Shown here: positions 27,501-36,437 of the stretch, one piece after another
How the letters are laid out: each line of letters starts with the position of its first letter
How positions within the stretch are numbered: position 1 is the first letter of the stretch
Origin: Acanthaster planci
Taxonomy: Eukaryota; Echinodermata; Asteroidea; Valvatida; Acanthasteridae
Length of the DNA stretch: 64,000 nucleotides
Direction: 5' to 3'
NCBI RefSeq assembly: GCF_001949145.1
Contig: NW_019091536.1
Location: forward strand, 932,060-996,059
Made by a program: the position numbers and the translations under genes
Notes under the pieces: model-generated
What the model was told of the DNA's origin: nothing
What the model saw: only the letters and a program-made list of their open reading frames with translations
Database searches by the model: none

Positions 27501-29120
27501 TCATTAATTAATGAACAATAAGTCCAGTTGTTCAGGTTTGCACGAAACAAGGGGGAGATTTTTTAAACCCTTTGAATTCAACTCGACAACTGATATGAAT
27601 TGTTGCCCAAACCGAAGTCTTAAAAATATGTCTTCTCCGCTTCTCACTTCAACCTTTAATTTTTTCCTGAGTACCTTAAAAAAAGGACCAGTGGTATGCA
27701 TGGCCTTATCTAAGTCCACATTCTGGGCATAATGTAAACTCTAATAACCACAGTCTGTTTCATCATCGGCAAGTTGTCTCTATAAAAAAGCTCAAAAACG
27801 TTTCTTGACATGTTTGTCGGACCTGAATATCGTCACAAGCGCCATATTTGAGTTCAAATTTTGTTAATTTAAATTTTGTACTGCACAAGTCGTATCCATA
27901 AGAGAGCTTGTTGTGTCAAAAGAACGTTGTGCGTCATACAAAAAATTAGCAAATTCAGGAGGGCAAATATCGGTTTCCCTGTTTTATTCGTGAGACCGTC
28001 TCGCTTTAGAAAGAAAGTATGAAATGAAAGAAAGGCGACCGTTTAGCCTTGATAAGTACGGCATGAAAGAAGCAGTATCCGATGCCACCTGTAATAGATG
28101 AGATATTGTCTTACCTGGCGGTCTCTTCCACGAGCCAACGGCGTCGACTGTCCATTTGTCCTCGCTGCCGTCGAGGCCAGACCCGCTAATGTCCCGGCGG
28201 GTGTGGAACGTCAGGTTCAGATCGGTCACGGTGGCTGTGGAATACGGGGAATCGTATCCGAGGTAATTGTCCTTAATTGTTCCTTTTAAAATAGAATTCA
28301 CTGTAGGCTGCAAAATATATACTGTACCACCTTCATGACAGGAAACATTACTTCGAGGGTTCCTAAGCAGGCTTTCCGGCGACATGATCGCAACGTTCCG
28401 TTAACCCTGTGTTGCGCCAATGGAAAATATGTCATTCTAATCGAACTGGTGATGAATGGTCATGTGTATAGTTCCTACCTAGGAGAATTCAGGCTATATT
28501 CAGACCACAAAAATACAATCATGTTGTTGTAATCCACGATTTGCACAGTTTTAAACTTAATGAAACCTGAATTAAGCGGAACTAAAAAAGTCCTGGCATA
28601 ACACCCACATTCATCATACATGCTTATACAAACTAAGGTAAGACTAAGACTGTAGTGTGCGAACTAAACGTAACAGTTTCTGAATTCTCATTCCATGAAC
28701 TGGAATTAACATCATCAGGAGATCTTGTAGTGTAACACACGATCATCTCAAATGATGATCGTTGACTGTCTTGATGACAAATTTATGCAAAATGTCCGAA
28801 GGCCATTTCCCCAGCACTCAAAAGAGAGGGAAACAGATAAACTAGTCAATTTTATCTTCTGATGCGACTAAAACAACAGAAGAAACAATGAAAGTTTGAA
28901 AAACAAAAAAACCCAACTTTTACCAATGGAGGTAATATACAACTTCAAGAAATTCTCATTTTATAGATAAAAACGATCCTACTCAAAATTAAAGGACAAA
29001 ATAAGGATTATTAAACTTACGCATACTGAAGCAGTCGTTTGCAGTTGTTACTTCTACTTCGAGTAGAATAACCACCAATGTAAAAGCAGCGACCAACGCC
29101 CGTTTTTCCCACTGAATCAT
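6244..29120 (-). CDS. RTK-A: receptor tyrosine kinase with two FN3 domains (15 coding exons)
   Basis: Predicted single-pass receptor tyrosine kinase. Coding exons in order of transcription: 29120-29021, 28300-28115, 19667-19618, 18192-18136, 17947-17890, 14859-14657, 13615-13499, 12435-12333, 11620-11181, 10335-10164, 9604-9423, 9120-9037, 8138-7924, 7554-7417, 6553-6244. Phases join throughout and the sum is 2,415 nt (804 residues plus stop). Layout: signal peptide about 1-27, FN3-1 about 45-150, FN3-2 about 152-292, Pro/Ser/Thr-rich stalk 293-359, transmembrane helix about 360-386 followed by RRKKK, kinase about 455-735, C-tail to 804. Visible kinase residues: GSGQFG loop, K492, alphaC E509, HGD at 594-596, AARN 598-601, DFG 614-616, SLE 641-643. 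The HRD arginine is replaced by glycine. The family is an orphan RTK; I do not recognise a vertebrate orthologue. Exons 3 and 5 are the weakest. RTK-B lies upstream in the same orientation. Confidence 0.82.
6771..6910. repeat. Imperfect palindrome, about 140 bp, in the last RTK-A intron
   Basis: The left arm AATAGTGCGC, CA, CCAAGAGTTTGCA is repeated inverted at the right as TGCAAACTCTTGG, CA, GCGCACTATT, with a GTCGAC-bearing centre also partly symmetric. It looks like a short foldback element. Confidence 0.6.
6980..7387 (-). mobile_element. MITE-like element, family 1, copy b, in the RTK-A intron
   Basis: Same inverted termini as copy a, in opposite orientation. It sits in the intron between the last two kinase exons; its end is 24 nt from the donor hexamer of exon 14. 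Confidence 0.75.
7417..7554 (-). CDS. RTK-A exon 14: kinase C-lobe alphaF-alphaG
   Basis: 138-nt exon from TCTCAG to GTGAGT. Encodes [25 protein letters not shown] and GYRMEMPNCCPQD. Same length and phases as RTK-B 37,262-37,125. A MITE copy begins only 24 nt beyond the donor hexamer on the intron side (its end is at 7,387). Confidence 0.93.
7924..8138 (-). CDS. RTK-A exon 13: catalytic loop, DFG and activation loop
   Basis: 215-nt exon reading [33 protein letters not shown] and [12 protein letters not shown]. The proton-acceptor Asp (D596), Asn 601 and DFG are intact. HRD is changed to HGD, and the usual APE or AIE glutamate motif reads SLE. Two activation-loop tyrosines (Y622, Y626) remain. 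The donor GTACGT leaves two bases of a split Val codon (SDV|WSFG). Confidence 0.93.
9037..9120 (-). CDS. RTK-A exon 12: kinase alphaD-alphaE linker
   Basis: 84-nt phase 0 to phase 0 exon between TTAACAG and GTAAAC. It begins ENRPDNDLIYV and ends [10 protein letters not shown], the typical RTK alphaE helix. The kinase-insert region here is short. Identical in length to RTK-B 39,199-39,116. Confidence 0.9.
9423..9604 (-). CDS. RTK-A exon 11: kinase alphaC helix to hinge
   Basis: 182-nt exon with a CTCACAG acceptor and GTGGGT donor. Encodes [15 protein letters not shown] (alphaC helix, E509), then [23 protein letters not shown] and the hinge segment MKYGDLLHFLWKC. Same length and phases as RTK-B 39,836-39,655. 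Confidence 0.92.
10164..10335 (-). CDS. RTK-A exon 10: kinase N-lobe, Gly loop and VAVK lysine
   Basis: Encodes LEKELGSGQFGVVYKG (ATP-binding glycine loop) and SPVAVKSLK (the ATP-anchoring lysine, K492), ending in phase 1 before GTGCGT. An alternative acceptor two bases upstream (start 10,337) would give phase 1 instead of 0 and does not fit the preceding exon. Confidence 0.88.
11181..11620 (-). CDS. RTK-A exon 9: stalk, transmembrane helix, juxtamembrane region
   Basis: 440-nt exon. It first encodes a Pro/Gly/Ser/Thr-rich stalk of about 65 residues, then a hydrophobic helix (LVTASVAVGAALAFLLFMVC and on, residues about 360-386), then a stop-transfer cluster FRRKKK and an acidic juxtamembrane segment with one tyrosine (SMYHPKG). 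The donor GTATAT follows GGG. The end phase is 0, so the next exon is taken to start after a CAGAG acceptor; in RTK-B the same junction is phase 1. Confidence 0.82.
12333..12435 (-). CDS. RTK-A exon 8: FN3-2, last part
   Basis: Phase 0 to phase 1 exon of 103 nt (VTPYVTINDEGKSGSSAQ then IRFNTAG) between a TCAACAG acceptor and a GTACTG donor. It is the FN3 F-G hairpin (V-x-x-Y-x-x-N-x-x-G) and matches [24 protein letters not shown] in position and phase. Confidence 0.8.
12973..13035. repeat. Two-copy tandem duplication
   Basis: CTCTTTCAAATATCAGACAG, GAATGCC is followed directly by a near-identical second copy (TATTAG in place of TATCAG). In an RTK-A intron. Confidence 0.7.
13499..13615 (-). 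CDS. RTK-A exon 7: FN3-2, middle exon
   Basis: Phase 0 to phase 0 exon of 117 nt (39 codons) from a TCAACAG acceptor to a GTTAGG donor, starting DFNSDFDLLIQE and ending HQYELQ. YELQ is the FN3 F-strand tyrosine motif and continues into VTPYV in the next exon. The exon is 18 codons longer than the RTK-B equivalent; the extra length includes a PDPPD stretch and a potential NMT glycosylation site. Confidence 0.8.
14657..14859 (-). CDS. RTK-A exon 6: FN3-2, first part
   Basis: Phase 1 to phase 0 exon of 203 nt with a strong polypyrimidine tract and ATTCAG acceptor, ending ATQ before GTATGG. It begins VQTTGKPVDLRIDG, the usual proline-led start of an FN3 domain, and contains the B-strand Trp in RSSWIRPI and the C-strand MYGVNYK. 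It is paralogous to RTK-B 45,130-44,901. Confidence 0.8.
14860..17889. other. RTK-A intron between exons 5 and 6
   Basis: No further exon convincingly placed. An open stretch at 16,206-16,114 (minus) has splice-like ends but the wrong phase. The 17.37 kb repeat fragment lies here. Confidence 0.5.
17369..17410. repeat. Dispersed repeat fragment shared with 3.3 kb
   Basis: Second copy of the fragment described at 3,285-3,360, same orientation, in an RTK-A intron. Confidence 0.5.
17890..17947 (-). CDS. RTK-A exon 5 (tentative): FN3-1, last part
   Basis: Phase 0 to phase 1 exon of 58 nt (LHDVQTRSERALRLEPGHS) between a TTTACAG acceptor and a GTAACC donor. Its position, phase and length fit the F-G hairpin exon seen in RTK-B at 47,177-47,108. 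Sequence similarity is slight, so the call rests mainly on phase and splice signals. Confidence 0.42.
18136..18192 (-). CDS. RTK-A exon 4: FN3-1, middle exon
   Basis: Phase 0 to phase 0 exon of 57 nt (19 codons, ENESITFSDVNFGFPYEMM) between a CCCACAG acceptor and a GTAAGT donor. It aligns without gaps to the 19-codon middle exon of RTK-B FN3-1 ([19 protein letters not shown]), sharing the E-x-E, F-[ST], FG-[FY]-x-Y pattern of the FN3 E/F strands. Confidence 0.75.
19618..19667 (-). CDS. RTK-A exon 3 (tentative): FN3-1, C strand
   Basis: Phase 1 to phase 0 exon of 50 nt encoding PDRCQTAFKTVLVSGQ. The FKTVLVS stretch would be the FN3 C strand (RTK-B has GGYAVRVDL here), and the exon ends on a Gln codon, as do all four equivalent exons in the two genes. 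The donor GTGTTG is weak. Reading through it in the same frame gives an in-frame TGA after SWSPPIE (19,557-19,555). The exon is needed for phase continuity, but its borders are uncertain. Confidence 0.42.
20790..21075 (+). mobile_element. Diverged fragment of MITE-like family 1, copy c
   Basis: Shares with copy a the run from TGTACTCTTCTT through CTGAGGGCGC and TTCAAATTGTGAA, but lacks clear terminal repeats. It immediately precedes the DIRS-like remnant. Confidence 0.45.
21260..21685 (+). pseudogene. SGNH-hydrolase-like ORF of the DIRS-like element
   Basis: LAPHLVILQC followed by DTNDL corresponds to the SGNH block with the conserved Asn. A one-base insertion near 21,295 breaks the frame here, which then runs open as VCQILPRNKRRYS through CPDGIHVSSRGQYKFYKSIR (the Asp-x-x-His catalytic block, DGIH) to a stop at 21,685. 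The catalytic Asp and His are still readable. Confidence 0.55.
22009..22031. repeat. (CTGC)n microsatellite
   Basis: Five CTGC-like units inside the DIRS-like remnant interval. Confidence 0.8.
23319..23570 (+). pseudogene. Reverse transcriptase fragment of the DIRS-like element
   Basis: Encodes KLAFKINPNHPDDHNLIG, LQGQFYYDKTIPMGC and SSCAIFEEFSTAIEW, a pattern specific to DIRS-type RTs. The catalytic block reads HIPDDFL, so the aspartates remain but the residues before them have drifted. A stop follows soon after. Confidence 0.7.
23690..24060 (+). pseudogene. RT connection and RNase H fragment of the DIRS-like element
   Basis: VTLHELHSIIGFLEIAFRVV and PGRAFLRRLINLTIG match the segment that follows the RT in DIRS elements. 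Further on, LSDKTLVRHLHTDAAGSLGY carries the first RNase H aspartate. The segments lie in different frames. Confidence 0.6.
24420..24790 (+). pseudogene. Tyrosine recombinase N-terminal fragment
   Basis: LLSKAVAVSTWQTYQRAQKV is the core-binding domain start of DIRS-type recombinases. It continues after a stop as LLGVQRVEPKLNVRLTV. The catalytic R-H-R-Y part is not seen, so the copy is truncated or too decayed. Confidence 0.6.
24861..28114. other. RTK-A intron, 5' half
   Basis: AT-rich, with an A-run at about 26,746-26,764 and a C-run around 27,150-27,170. An open stretch at 27,719-27,504 (minus) does not fit the reading phase of the gene. Confidence 0.5.
28115..28300 (-). CDS. RTK-A exon 2: FN3-1, first part
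   Basis: Phase 1 to phase 1 exon of 186 nt. It reads NSILKG at the start and ends EDKWTVDAVGSWKRPP with a GTAAGA donor. The ending matches the paralogous RTK-B exon, which ends [19 protein letters not shown]; this is the B-strand Trp region of a fibronectin III fold. The acceptor CCTACAG was chosen over a nearby TTTGCAG because only it restores phase 1 with the signal exon. Confidence 0.75.
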
Positions 29121-29123
29121 TGT
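29021..29123 (-). CDS. RTK-A exon 1: start codon and signal peptide
   Basis: ATG at 29120-29118 opens 33 codons beginning MIQWEKRALVAAFT, with a hydrophobic core (LVAAFTLVVILL) typical of a secretory signal, then ANDCFSM. The exon ends in phase 1 at a GTAAGT donor (29020-29015). A pyrimidine-rich stretch ending in TTTTAG lies directly upstream, with the acceptor AG at 29125-29124. The start codon therefore sits 3 nt into an exon and at least one 5' noncoding exon should lie further upstream (not located). RTK-B has the same arrangement. Confidence 0.82.
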
Positions 29124-32100
29124 CTAAAACAATGAAGAAACAATGCTAAGAAGTGAATCATTCACATGTCTTTCCTTTGTCTTGGATAAGGGAAAATATT
29201 CCGTTGAAGGTAGAAATCTCCGAGAAAGGATGTCGATGCATATATTCCAAGTGTTTCTTCCAAGTGATTCTCTGCTGTCTTGAGCAATCGTGGCCGATGC
29301 CATATGCAAATAGTGTAAATATAGGGAGCCAATCACTGAGCCTCACGCATTCTTTGCCTCTGCGCGCATGCTTACAGAGCTAATGGTTAGTGCCACAATT
29401 ACAAGCAAAGCGTTATAGCAGTCAGATCGTAATGGGCAGAATTGATACGACAATTTTAATTCAATCCAATATTACTTGCAGTGGAGAAGAAATTCAGTCA
29501 GTAAATAAAGATTGTAAAGATATCATTTCATCAGAAAGTTTGGTTTGTCTCTGTCATTCAATGCACTCAATCACTTAGGCATAACCAGAGTGAATTTATT
29601 TTTACCAAAAGAGTGTATGACATGATTGACTAAAAACTATACTTTCACTTGTTTAGAAATTTTTCTAATATTTACACTTTGATGTTAGTTTCATTTTCTA
29701 TACAACATTTCTATTGCTAGACGACCGAAATTATGTAACCTCTGATAGTCAGTACCGTGACCTTTTTACGCCTGCATTTGACTGTTAGCAATTTATGTCG
29801 TGCGTAATACGTAGTGTTCTCAGAGGAAATCACTTCTTTTTGAAATACCAAATTGCCGCGAGGCAAAGAAAAGCAGACGAATGGAGACGTTGGTTGACTT
29901 GACTTGGAAATTCGCCCGTACCTTTTTAGTTCTGTATCAGTATTTTCAAATTTTCATGGACTTTTGTCTGATTTGTACAATTCTCATTTAATTCGTCTCC
30001 CATGGGGATCACCTGGCGGATTCTTAGTTAAAGCTCAGAAAAATCTAAGCCCCACCCGTCAGAAAGGCTTTGAAGGTCTCCTTTAGAAATTGAAATTGTG
30101 CTCCCCTCCCAAAAATTGGCCCTGAAAATGAAACGTTGACTCCGCTCGTGTCTAGGTATTACAGTTGTATGTTGCTGTGGGTTGGAAGTTATACAGGTTG
30201 GGTATTGTCTTGCTTTTCTCTGGGACACGTTGATATCTCCCTGTACTTAAATTACGTCTCGCCAGACAACCCATATTTCGTGTGTGCACAGCGTATCAGT
30301 TGAAGACGTTGTTCTTGGGCATAGTAACTGCACGTATTTCCACTTTAAATACGTCTCCCGTGGTAACGCGATACACCTTGGAATTATTCAACGGTCCTCT
30401 TCCATTAATTCTGTCTCCAGATTCCTAAATCTCCGGCTTCTCTGGCAATCACTTGGCCCATTTTACTGGCGCTTTTGGTTTTACATTAATCAAAAAATAA
30501 TCAGCACAAAAAATTACGGGTTAGTCTGTGACCGGTATCCAAATTTTCGTTTCTACCTGATTTGAATCACGAGGTCGTTGGAATGACCTGGAAATTTCAC
30601 TCCAACTTCTATCGCCTCTGTTACACCCTATAGTTTCCATTGAGAAGGCTCACATTTGGTTAAGAAAGACAAAGGCAAACGGATATTGCCATGTCTGTAG
30701 TTGGTGTCCTTGTTTATGACCTGGGAATGCTTTCCTGCTTGTCACCTACAACTTTAGGTTCAAAGTTTATTTATTTATTCTTAATTGGTATCGTTGCTTT
30801 GTCAGAATCTATTCAGGTAACCAATGCTTGGGATACCTGTGCGGAGCCATTCTTTCACTTCACTCGCTCTGTAGAGATTTACTCCCACCCAATATCGAGC
30901 GGCTACCTGCGAATCGGTCACGTTCCTTCTAGGAGTATCAAATGAACCAAGGACTACCGAGACACAGATCTGTTCGATTAGCCTCATCAGCTAAGTGCAA
31001 TTACGGCCCGGCCGTGGATCAATGCTAGCCGTGCACAGACAAAATACCGTCTTCGGAGGCATTACGCAATTGGAAATCATGCAAGAGAAATACTGCCAAC
31101 AGACATGGCTACCTACCAGGGATAAAACCAAGTATTCCTCCAAAGTATACTTCGGATTTTATTGATGCGGTCTAGGAAAAACAAATGACTACCCATTTTC
31201 TGTTTACTGTTTCTGTAAACAAGGATCGAAGTACAGAAATCTATTCATTGTTAATCATTTTAAAGGTTTCCTTTCGATCAGTCTGTGTATTCTATATGTT
31301 TTCTTTGTAACTTCAAATCTTCAATAGTCTATTTTTAATTATATATCCGCGACGTTTGAATTGTTTCTGCGAGAAATGTGTGTTTTTACTCAGGCTATCT
31401 TGCAAACAGTTTGGATTGATTTAAGTCAACACTTTTTCCAAGTATTGGTTGCAAATCAAGTTGGTTATATAAAGGATGGGGGAAATAAGGCATACTGATT
31501 CAACAAAAATTATTATCTATTGAGGATTTCCCTGTTTGTATTTCCAAAAGATGCACATAGCAAACGTTCACCTCGGAAAATACACCAAAGCAAAATTAAC
31601 TACAACAGTGCCTTTTAAAGCACAAACCTGTGCTTCCTTTGAAATATTATGATTATTGTTATGTCTTTATGCAAAAATTTTACACGTATCTTGATATAAA
31701 GCATTCTCTTTCACAAATTCTCTCTCCATTAAATTGAACAGTTAACCTTGATAAATCAAGCGCTTGTCCCACCAACACCTGCGAGACTTTGGATAAGATT
31801 TACATCGGGCACAGAATGTGCAGGAGGACTGCTTCATTTCCTCTTTCTAATGGACATTACAGCTATTAGCACAGCGGTGTTTTGCCTCTGAAGGGGATTT
31901 TAAGAACCCGATTTATCCTTGAAAGAAGACTAGCATAATTGACCATTAAGGTAACATTGTAAGCTTCGTTGGCTACACTAAACGTACTAATAATGAAGCC
32001 TCATGCTATAAAGGGATAAAAGCAAACACAGACTATCCGAAAACAAATTAAGAATAGGCATCCCCCTACGGAAGGACAATACACTCTAACACATGAGACC

Positions 32101-34995
32101 ACAATACATGGACATAATCCAAACTCAACAAGTAATAATCCACTTATTTATCATGTAATTGTAGAATACTTGACTGCTGTTTGCTGTTCGAGCGACATGA
32201 TCTAGATGCACTTGCAATAGATGCAAACTCCCCTTCACATTTAATGACAAAAAGACCCAATCAGGGGAGACTCAGGAATATTATCACAGATGCAATCAAT
32301 GAGAAATGACTCCAATGAATTATTTCATTACCGTTTATTACAACGATCAACTCTACCATCGCTTCAGGTGAACAGTGAAACTCGTGAAGTTAACCGCCTA
32401 CAGGAATACTAACTACAAGTACCAGAGTGTACAAGAAGTTATGTGTCCGTACTCAGCCAGTGTACGATAGCACAGACCAATGGACCTTATTCTTGATTCG
32501 GCCATATTGAAATTGAATGTGAGGTTCACTCTTCAGTTTTAACTTGAAAGCATCAATGAAAGAATGAAGTTAAATTTCCGGTTAAAGTTGTGTCTTCTCT
32601 GATGAATATTTTCATATTTGTGATAATACTACTTCAGTGTTTTACACCCAATCGGGAGAAACTATTGAGAGGTTTGGAAACCAAATGAATTCTGGAATAG
32701 TCCGATACCATCTCATGTCATAGTTAACTATTGAAAAAAAGATTCAATGAACGTGGCTTCCCCAGGAATAAGGTCCATTATGATATATAATGTGTCCACA
32801 TTTGTTTTTGATCTCTTTAAATTATTTACATTCTCCATTACACATGAATAATAATGCGCAAAAAAGTTTTCCTAGACATGTCTCTCGTCTTAAAAGGTCA
32901 GCTCAATCCTCAATCAAGAAAATCTTTGAATTCATCGGGGCATGGTACTACTTGGTCATAATGCATCAGTGTGTCGGTCGTCCGCCCAAACCCTCTTTCC
33001 CTGTCTTCCAAATCCTTTTGAATAAAGATAAACCGTTACATACAATATAGCTACAAATAGCTATAGGAGTCACTTTTGTTCATCCCTTTGGAATTGCTTG
33101 TCTTCCATTGATGCATAGCACACCACGCGATAGGCTTGTAAGAAGAACAGTTTTATATACACAGTCTTTAAAAAGAAGTCACGGGTAATTTTGAATGGCA
33201 AAACAAGCATTTTGACATCGTCGAAAGCTCGGCGCCCAACATTTTCCAATGCATCATGGCGCTGTCATCTTTGCGATATAATGAGCAGAAATTTGGAACA
33301 GTGCAAACAGACTTAGGAACAACAATTACCATTTGCTAGACACGTTTTCCTCAACAATTTAACAAAAGCAATCAAGCGATCATTTGATGAGAGTTCCTAA
33401 CTTAAAAAAAATATTTTGTAGACCGTCTGAGGGTCTGTTTGAAAAAAAAAACCGTTCGCCGTCTGAGAAAATGGAATATACACATCAATAGAAAATGTTG
33501 TCTTTGATCCTGGATCATTGTAATGATTAAATGACGGCCAGCAACAAGTCTAAAAAGCAGTTCAGACTCACACTGTCAGAAGTGAGTTTCAGAAATAAGT
33601 CAAAAATAGATCAAGTGCAGTACTTTGTGTGTACATAAGAATTAATTTTAGTAGGTCCAAGGGAGTCCAGTGGACAAGTTTCAATGGAGAAAGATGTCTT
33701 TGATCGAATATTAAACTATAATAATTGAGCAAAACAAGATGCAGTGCACAAATATGTGCTTTATGTATACACTAAATTCAGCACTTGAAAGTTTTTTTGC
33801 ACATATTAAACTTTCATTGGGGCAACATCAAGCTTACGGTATTCGAAGAAGGTTACAAATATTATACCAAAATCCAGGCACCGTTTATTAAAGTAATGTA
33901 TAATAGGCTGTTGAATTCGGAATGAAAAGGTTATTTAAATTCCTTTGAGTGTACGCACTCTGATACTCGTCGCCCAACGTAATTTCCTTTTTTATCGACA
34001 ATCGTTGCCATGTTTTTAACAGTGAATACGGTTTGAATTACAAATCCTGAGACCAGTGATAGTAATTCATGGCAATTAAAGCAATCATAAGACACCATCT
34101 TACTTTTTTCAGTCATTGACTTCAATCAGATAATTACTTGTTACAGCTACAAGGCATTCCATCGTACATATTGATGTAATTTAACAGCAATTTTGTTCTT
34201 GAAAATATATGTGCAAAGAAATTGCAATTGACATATTCCTGTGAAATTGCAGCAAGCAAGACTGAACAGATAACTGAACTTCGAGAAAAAATATAATTTG
34301 TTTGATTTTGGTAGAAAAAAATAAAAGTTTGCGCGAAGAATACATACTGAACTTATCTTTAAAATAACTTACAAACTATTGAAAATATGGTTGCAGTTTA
34401 TTCCGCATATTATGACATTTAGATAAATTGACAATTTGATAAATATGTACAGTAATTACAGTGTGGACTCAAGAAAATACGAAAAGATCTATCACATCGG
34501 AAAGTCCCAAACACAAACCGTGTACAGCTTAATGGACCGCGCTGTGCGAGTATAAATACAGCACTAACTTGCTATCGTATAAAATACCCTTTGCTCATCT
34601 GGATCAAGAGTTTCTCCAATCGCGGTAGCGTGATACGACTGCCGTTGGCGCTGCATGTGAATATTTGAAGTGGAGTGGCCGCTTCCCCCAGCTGCATGTC
34701 CTTTTGCAGCTGGCAAACCGTAGCCAGTACAAGTCAGTCGCAGGTCTATGAACGAAAGCCTTAACTTTGATGGCAGTTCCCCTGTTACAAATTTCGCAGA
34801 TGGCTACGACTTCCGGGTTTTTTTGGGGGGGGGGCGGGGGCGGAGAAGCACACTGAGGAAATACCTACAGCCGTAGATAACACATTTATGCCCTTTTCGG
34901 AAACCGATGATTAAGCCGTATCTCCAACGGAAAAGATTTGTTGGAAAATGTTTGCCTCGGTGGGGAATGGTATGCTTAGTCTCCTAGATGCTTCA
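29124..34995. other. Intergenic sequence between RTK-B and RTK-A
   Basis: Should hold the RTK-A promoter and 5' noncoding exon, and the RTK-B 3'UTR. No TATA-type promoter, RNA gene or coding region could be supported by eye. Confidence 0.5.
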
Positions 34996-35719
34996 TCAAA
35001 ATGATACCTGGAAAATAGTGGAGGTAGATTGAAACGTTCATTCTCTGAGTTGAACGAATTGAAGAGAGATCTTAACATTTGGATGTGTCTGTGGTATTCT
35101 CCTGTAGTGAATGAAAGAAAGAACCTTCTTTTAGTATTACGGTTGCTTTACTTCAGTCATCGTTTAGTCTACCATTCTTAGTGATGAAACTGTGGATTTC
35201 TCAAAAGAGCCAATGGAAGTTGACCACGATTCCGAAGACACTTGTCTGGAAAAGGCAATGAAAACATTGTAAGCATTTTGGGGGGGGGTGCCAGGAAAAT
35301 TCGGCAGTCACAAACTCCATACGTGTACTGATCTTAATAGACTCACTGCGAGTCGTAAAAGTGGTAAATAAGGAGAGTTAATACTGCGACAACATGACTT
35401 GGTATGGCTTGCTGACTAGTTTTTCCTTCTTGATCAAGAAAAAAAAAATCAACAATGAAGTCCTACTGTTTTGCAGTGCTCTGTTTTCTAATTGTTAAGG
35501 TTTATGACTGGGGTATCACATTCATAAGGTCGAACTGCCTTACGTCACTCGGTACCTATTGTTCTTGACTTCATTATTGCCGTCTGATCTGTTGCACTAA
35601 GTGCGAGGACAACCAAATTTCTAAACTTGCCGTTTTTCGACACAAAAAATAAGGGGTGTTTGATAAGCCAAACCCTCCCCTCAAAGAATGGAAGGTGTAT
35701 CTTATCGAACCAGGTGAGG

Positions 35720-35955
35720 TGCGGACCCAGGGTGGAGGTCAACACACCCCCCGACAAAACAAGGTACAAAAAATGGGAAAATAATAACAAAAAATAACTA
35801 CACTTTGCAAAGGTAAGTGCACCAATACCATTATAAACAATTTATGTCATGTAATGTTTCATCATGGTTTCTGCTTGTCCGCAAAAATGAGCTGAGCTAT
35901 TTAAAAAAAAGTCTCCGGCCTTAGCCCCCGTCTGGAAAAAATTCCGGGATCCGCC
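35720..35955. mobile_element. MITE-like element, family 2 (GCGGATCCAGG ends), copy a
   Basis: Starts GCGGACCCAGGG and ends CCGGGATCCGC. The internal blocks GTCATGTAATGTTTCATCAT and TGCTTGTCCGCAAAAATGAG recur in the copy at 58.1 kb. It lies just 3' of RTK-B. The ends resemble those of hAT-type non-autonomous elements; that assignment is an inference. Confidence 0.65.
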
Positions 35956-36163
35956 CCCGCGAACCCGACCTGGGGATTACGGCCTTAGACCAGTTAACCT
36001 AGAGCCATTGTCATGGTGCCCTTTTTCGCCCACGTGTCTCCACTGATAATATAAAGGTTTTTGAGATCATAAATCTAAAGTAACTGACAAGATGACTGTT
36101 GTAAGCCTTTGTCAATTTATCCCACGAACAAGTTTTAAAGGAACTCAAGGAGAGCACACATAC

Positions 36164-36437
36164 CTGTTGAACGGCGTCCACGCACTCGACAGTCACCCGA
36201 GGGACAGGGCTCCAGCCGAACGCTTTCAGCGCCTCATACTGCCCACCGTCGCCCCGCGTGCCCTCGTAGCCGTAGTTCGTAATCTCTGTGCTCGGCGAGA
36301 GGTGGTCGTCCACATCCAACTCCATGAAGTATTCGGAGCTCAGCTCGCTCAGCATCCGGTCCAACTTGTTGTAGAGCGTGGTGAAGGTTGGACGAAGGTC
36401 CGGGTTCTCATGCCAGCACTCCAGCATGACGATGTAC
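36164..36437 (-). CDS. RTK-B exon 16: kinase end and tyrosine-rich C-tail
   Basis: 274-nt exon beginning [18 protein letters not shown]. The tail carries several acidic-context tyrosines ([24 protein letters not shown]), likely docking sites, and ends VECVDAVQQ at a strong GTATGT donor. If that donor is not used, the frame stays open for about 50 more residues to a stop at 36,011; that extension has no kinase-tail character. Confidence 0.88.

Noticed and set aside
27504-27719. 72-codon open stretch on the minus strand near RTK-A exon 2
   Set aside because: Its frame does not join to the phase 1 exon end at 28,115 and it has no FN3 features; probably a repeat fragment or chance.
36011-36163. 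Read-through extension of the last RTK-B kinase exon
   Set aside because: It follows a strong splice donor and the residues look like translated intron; kept only as an alternative C-terminus.
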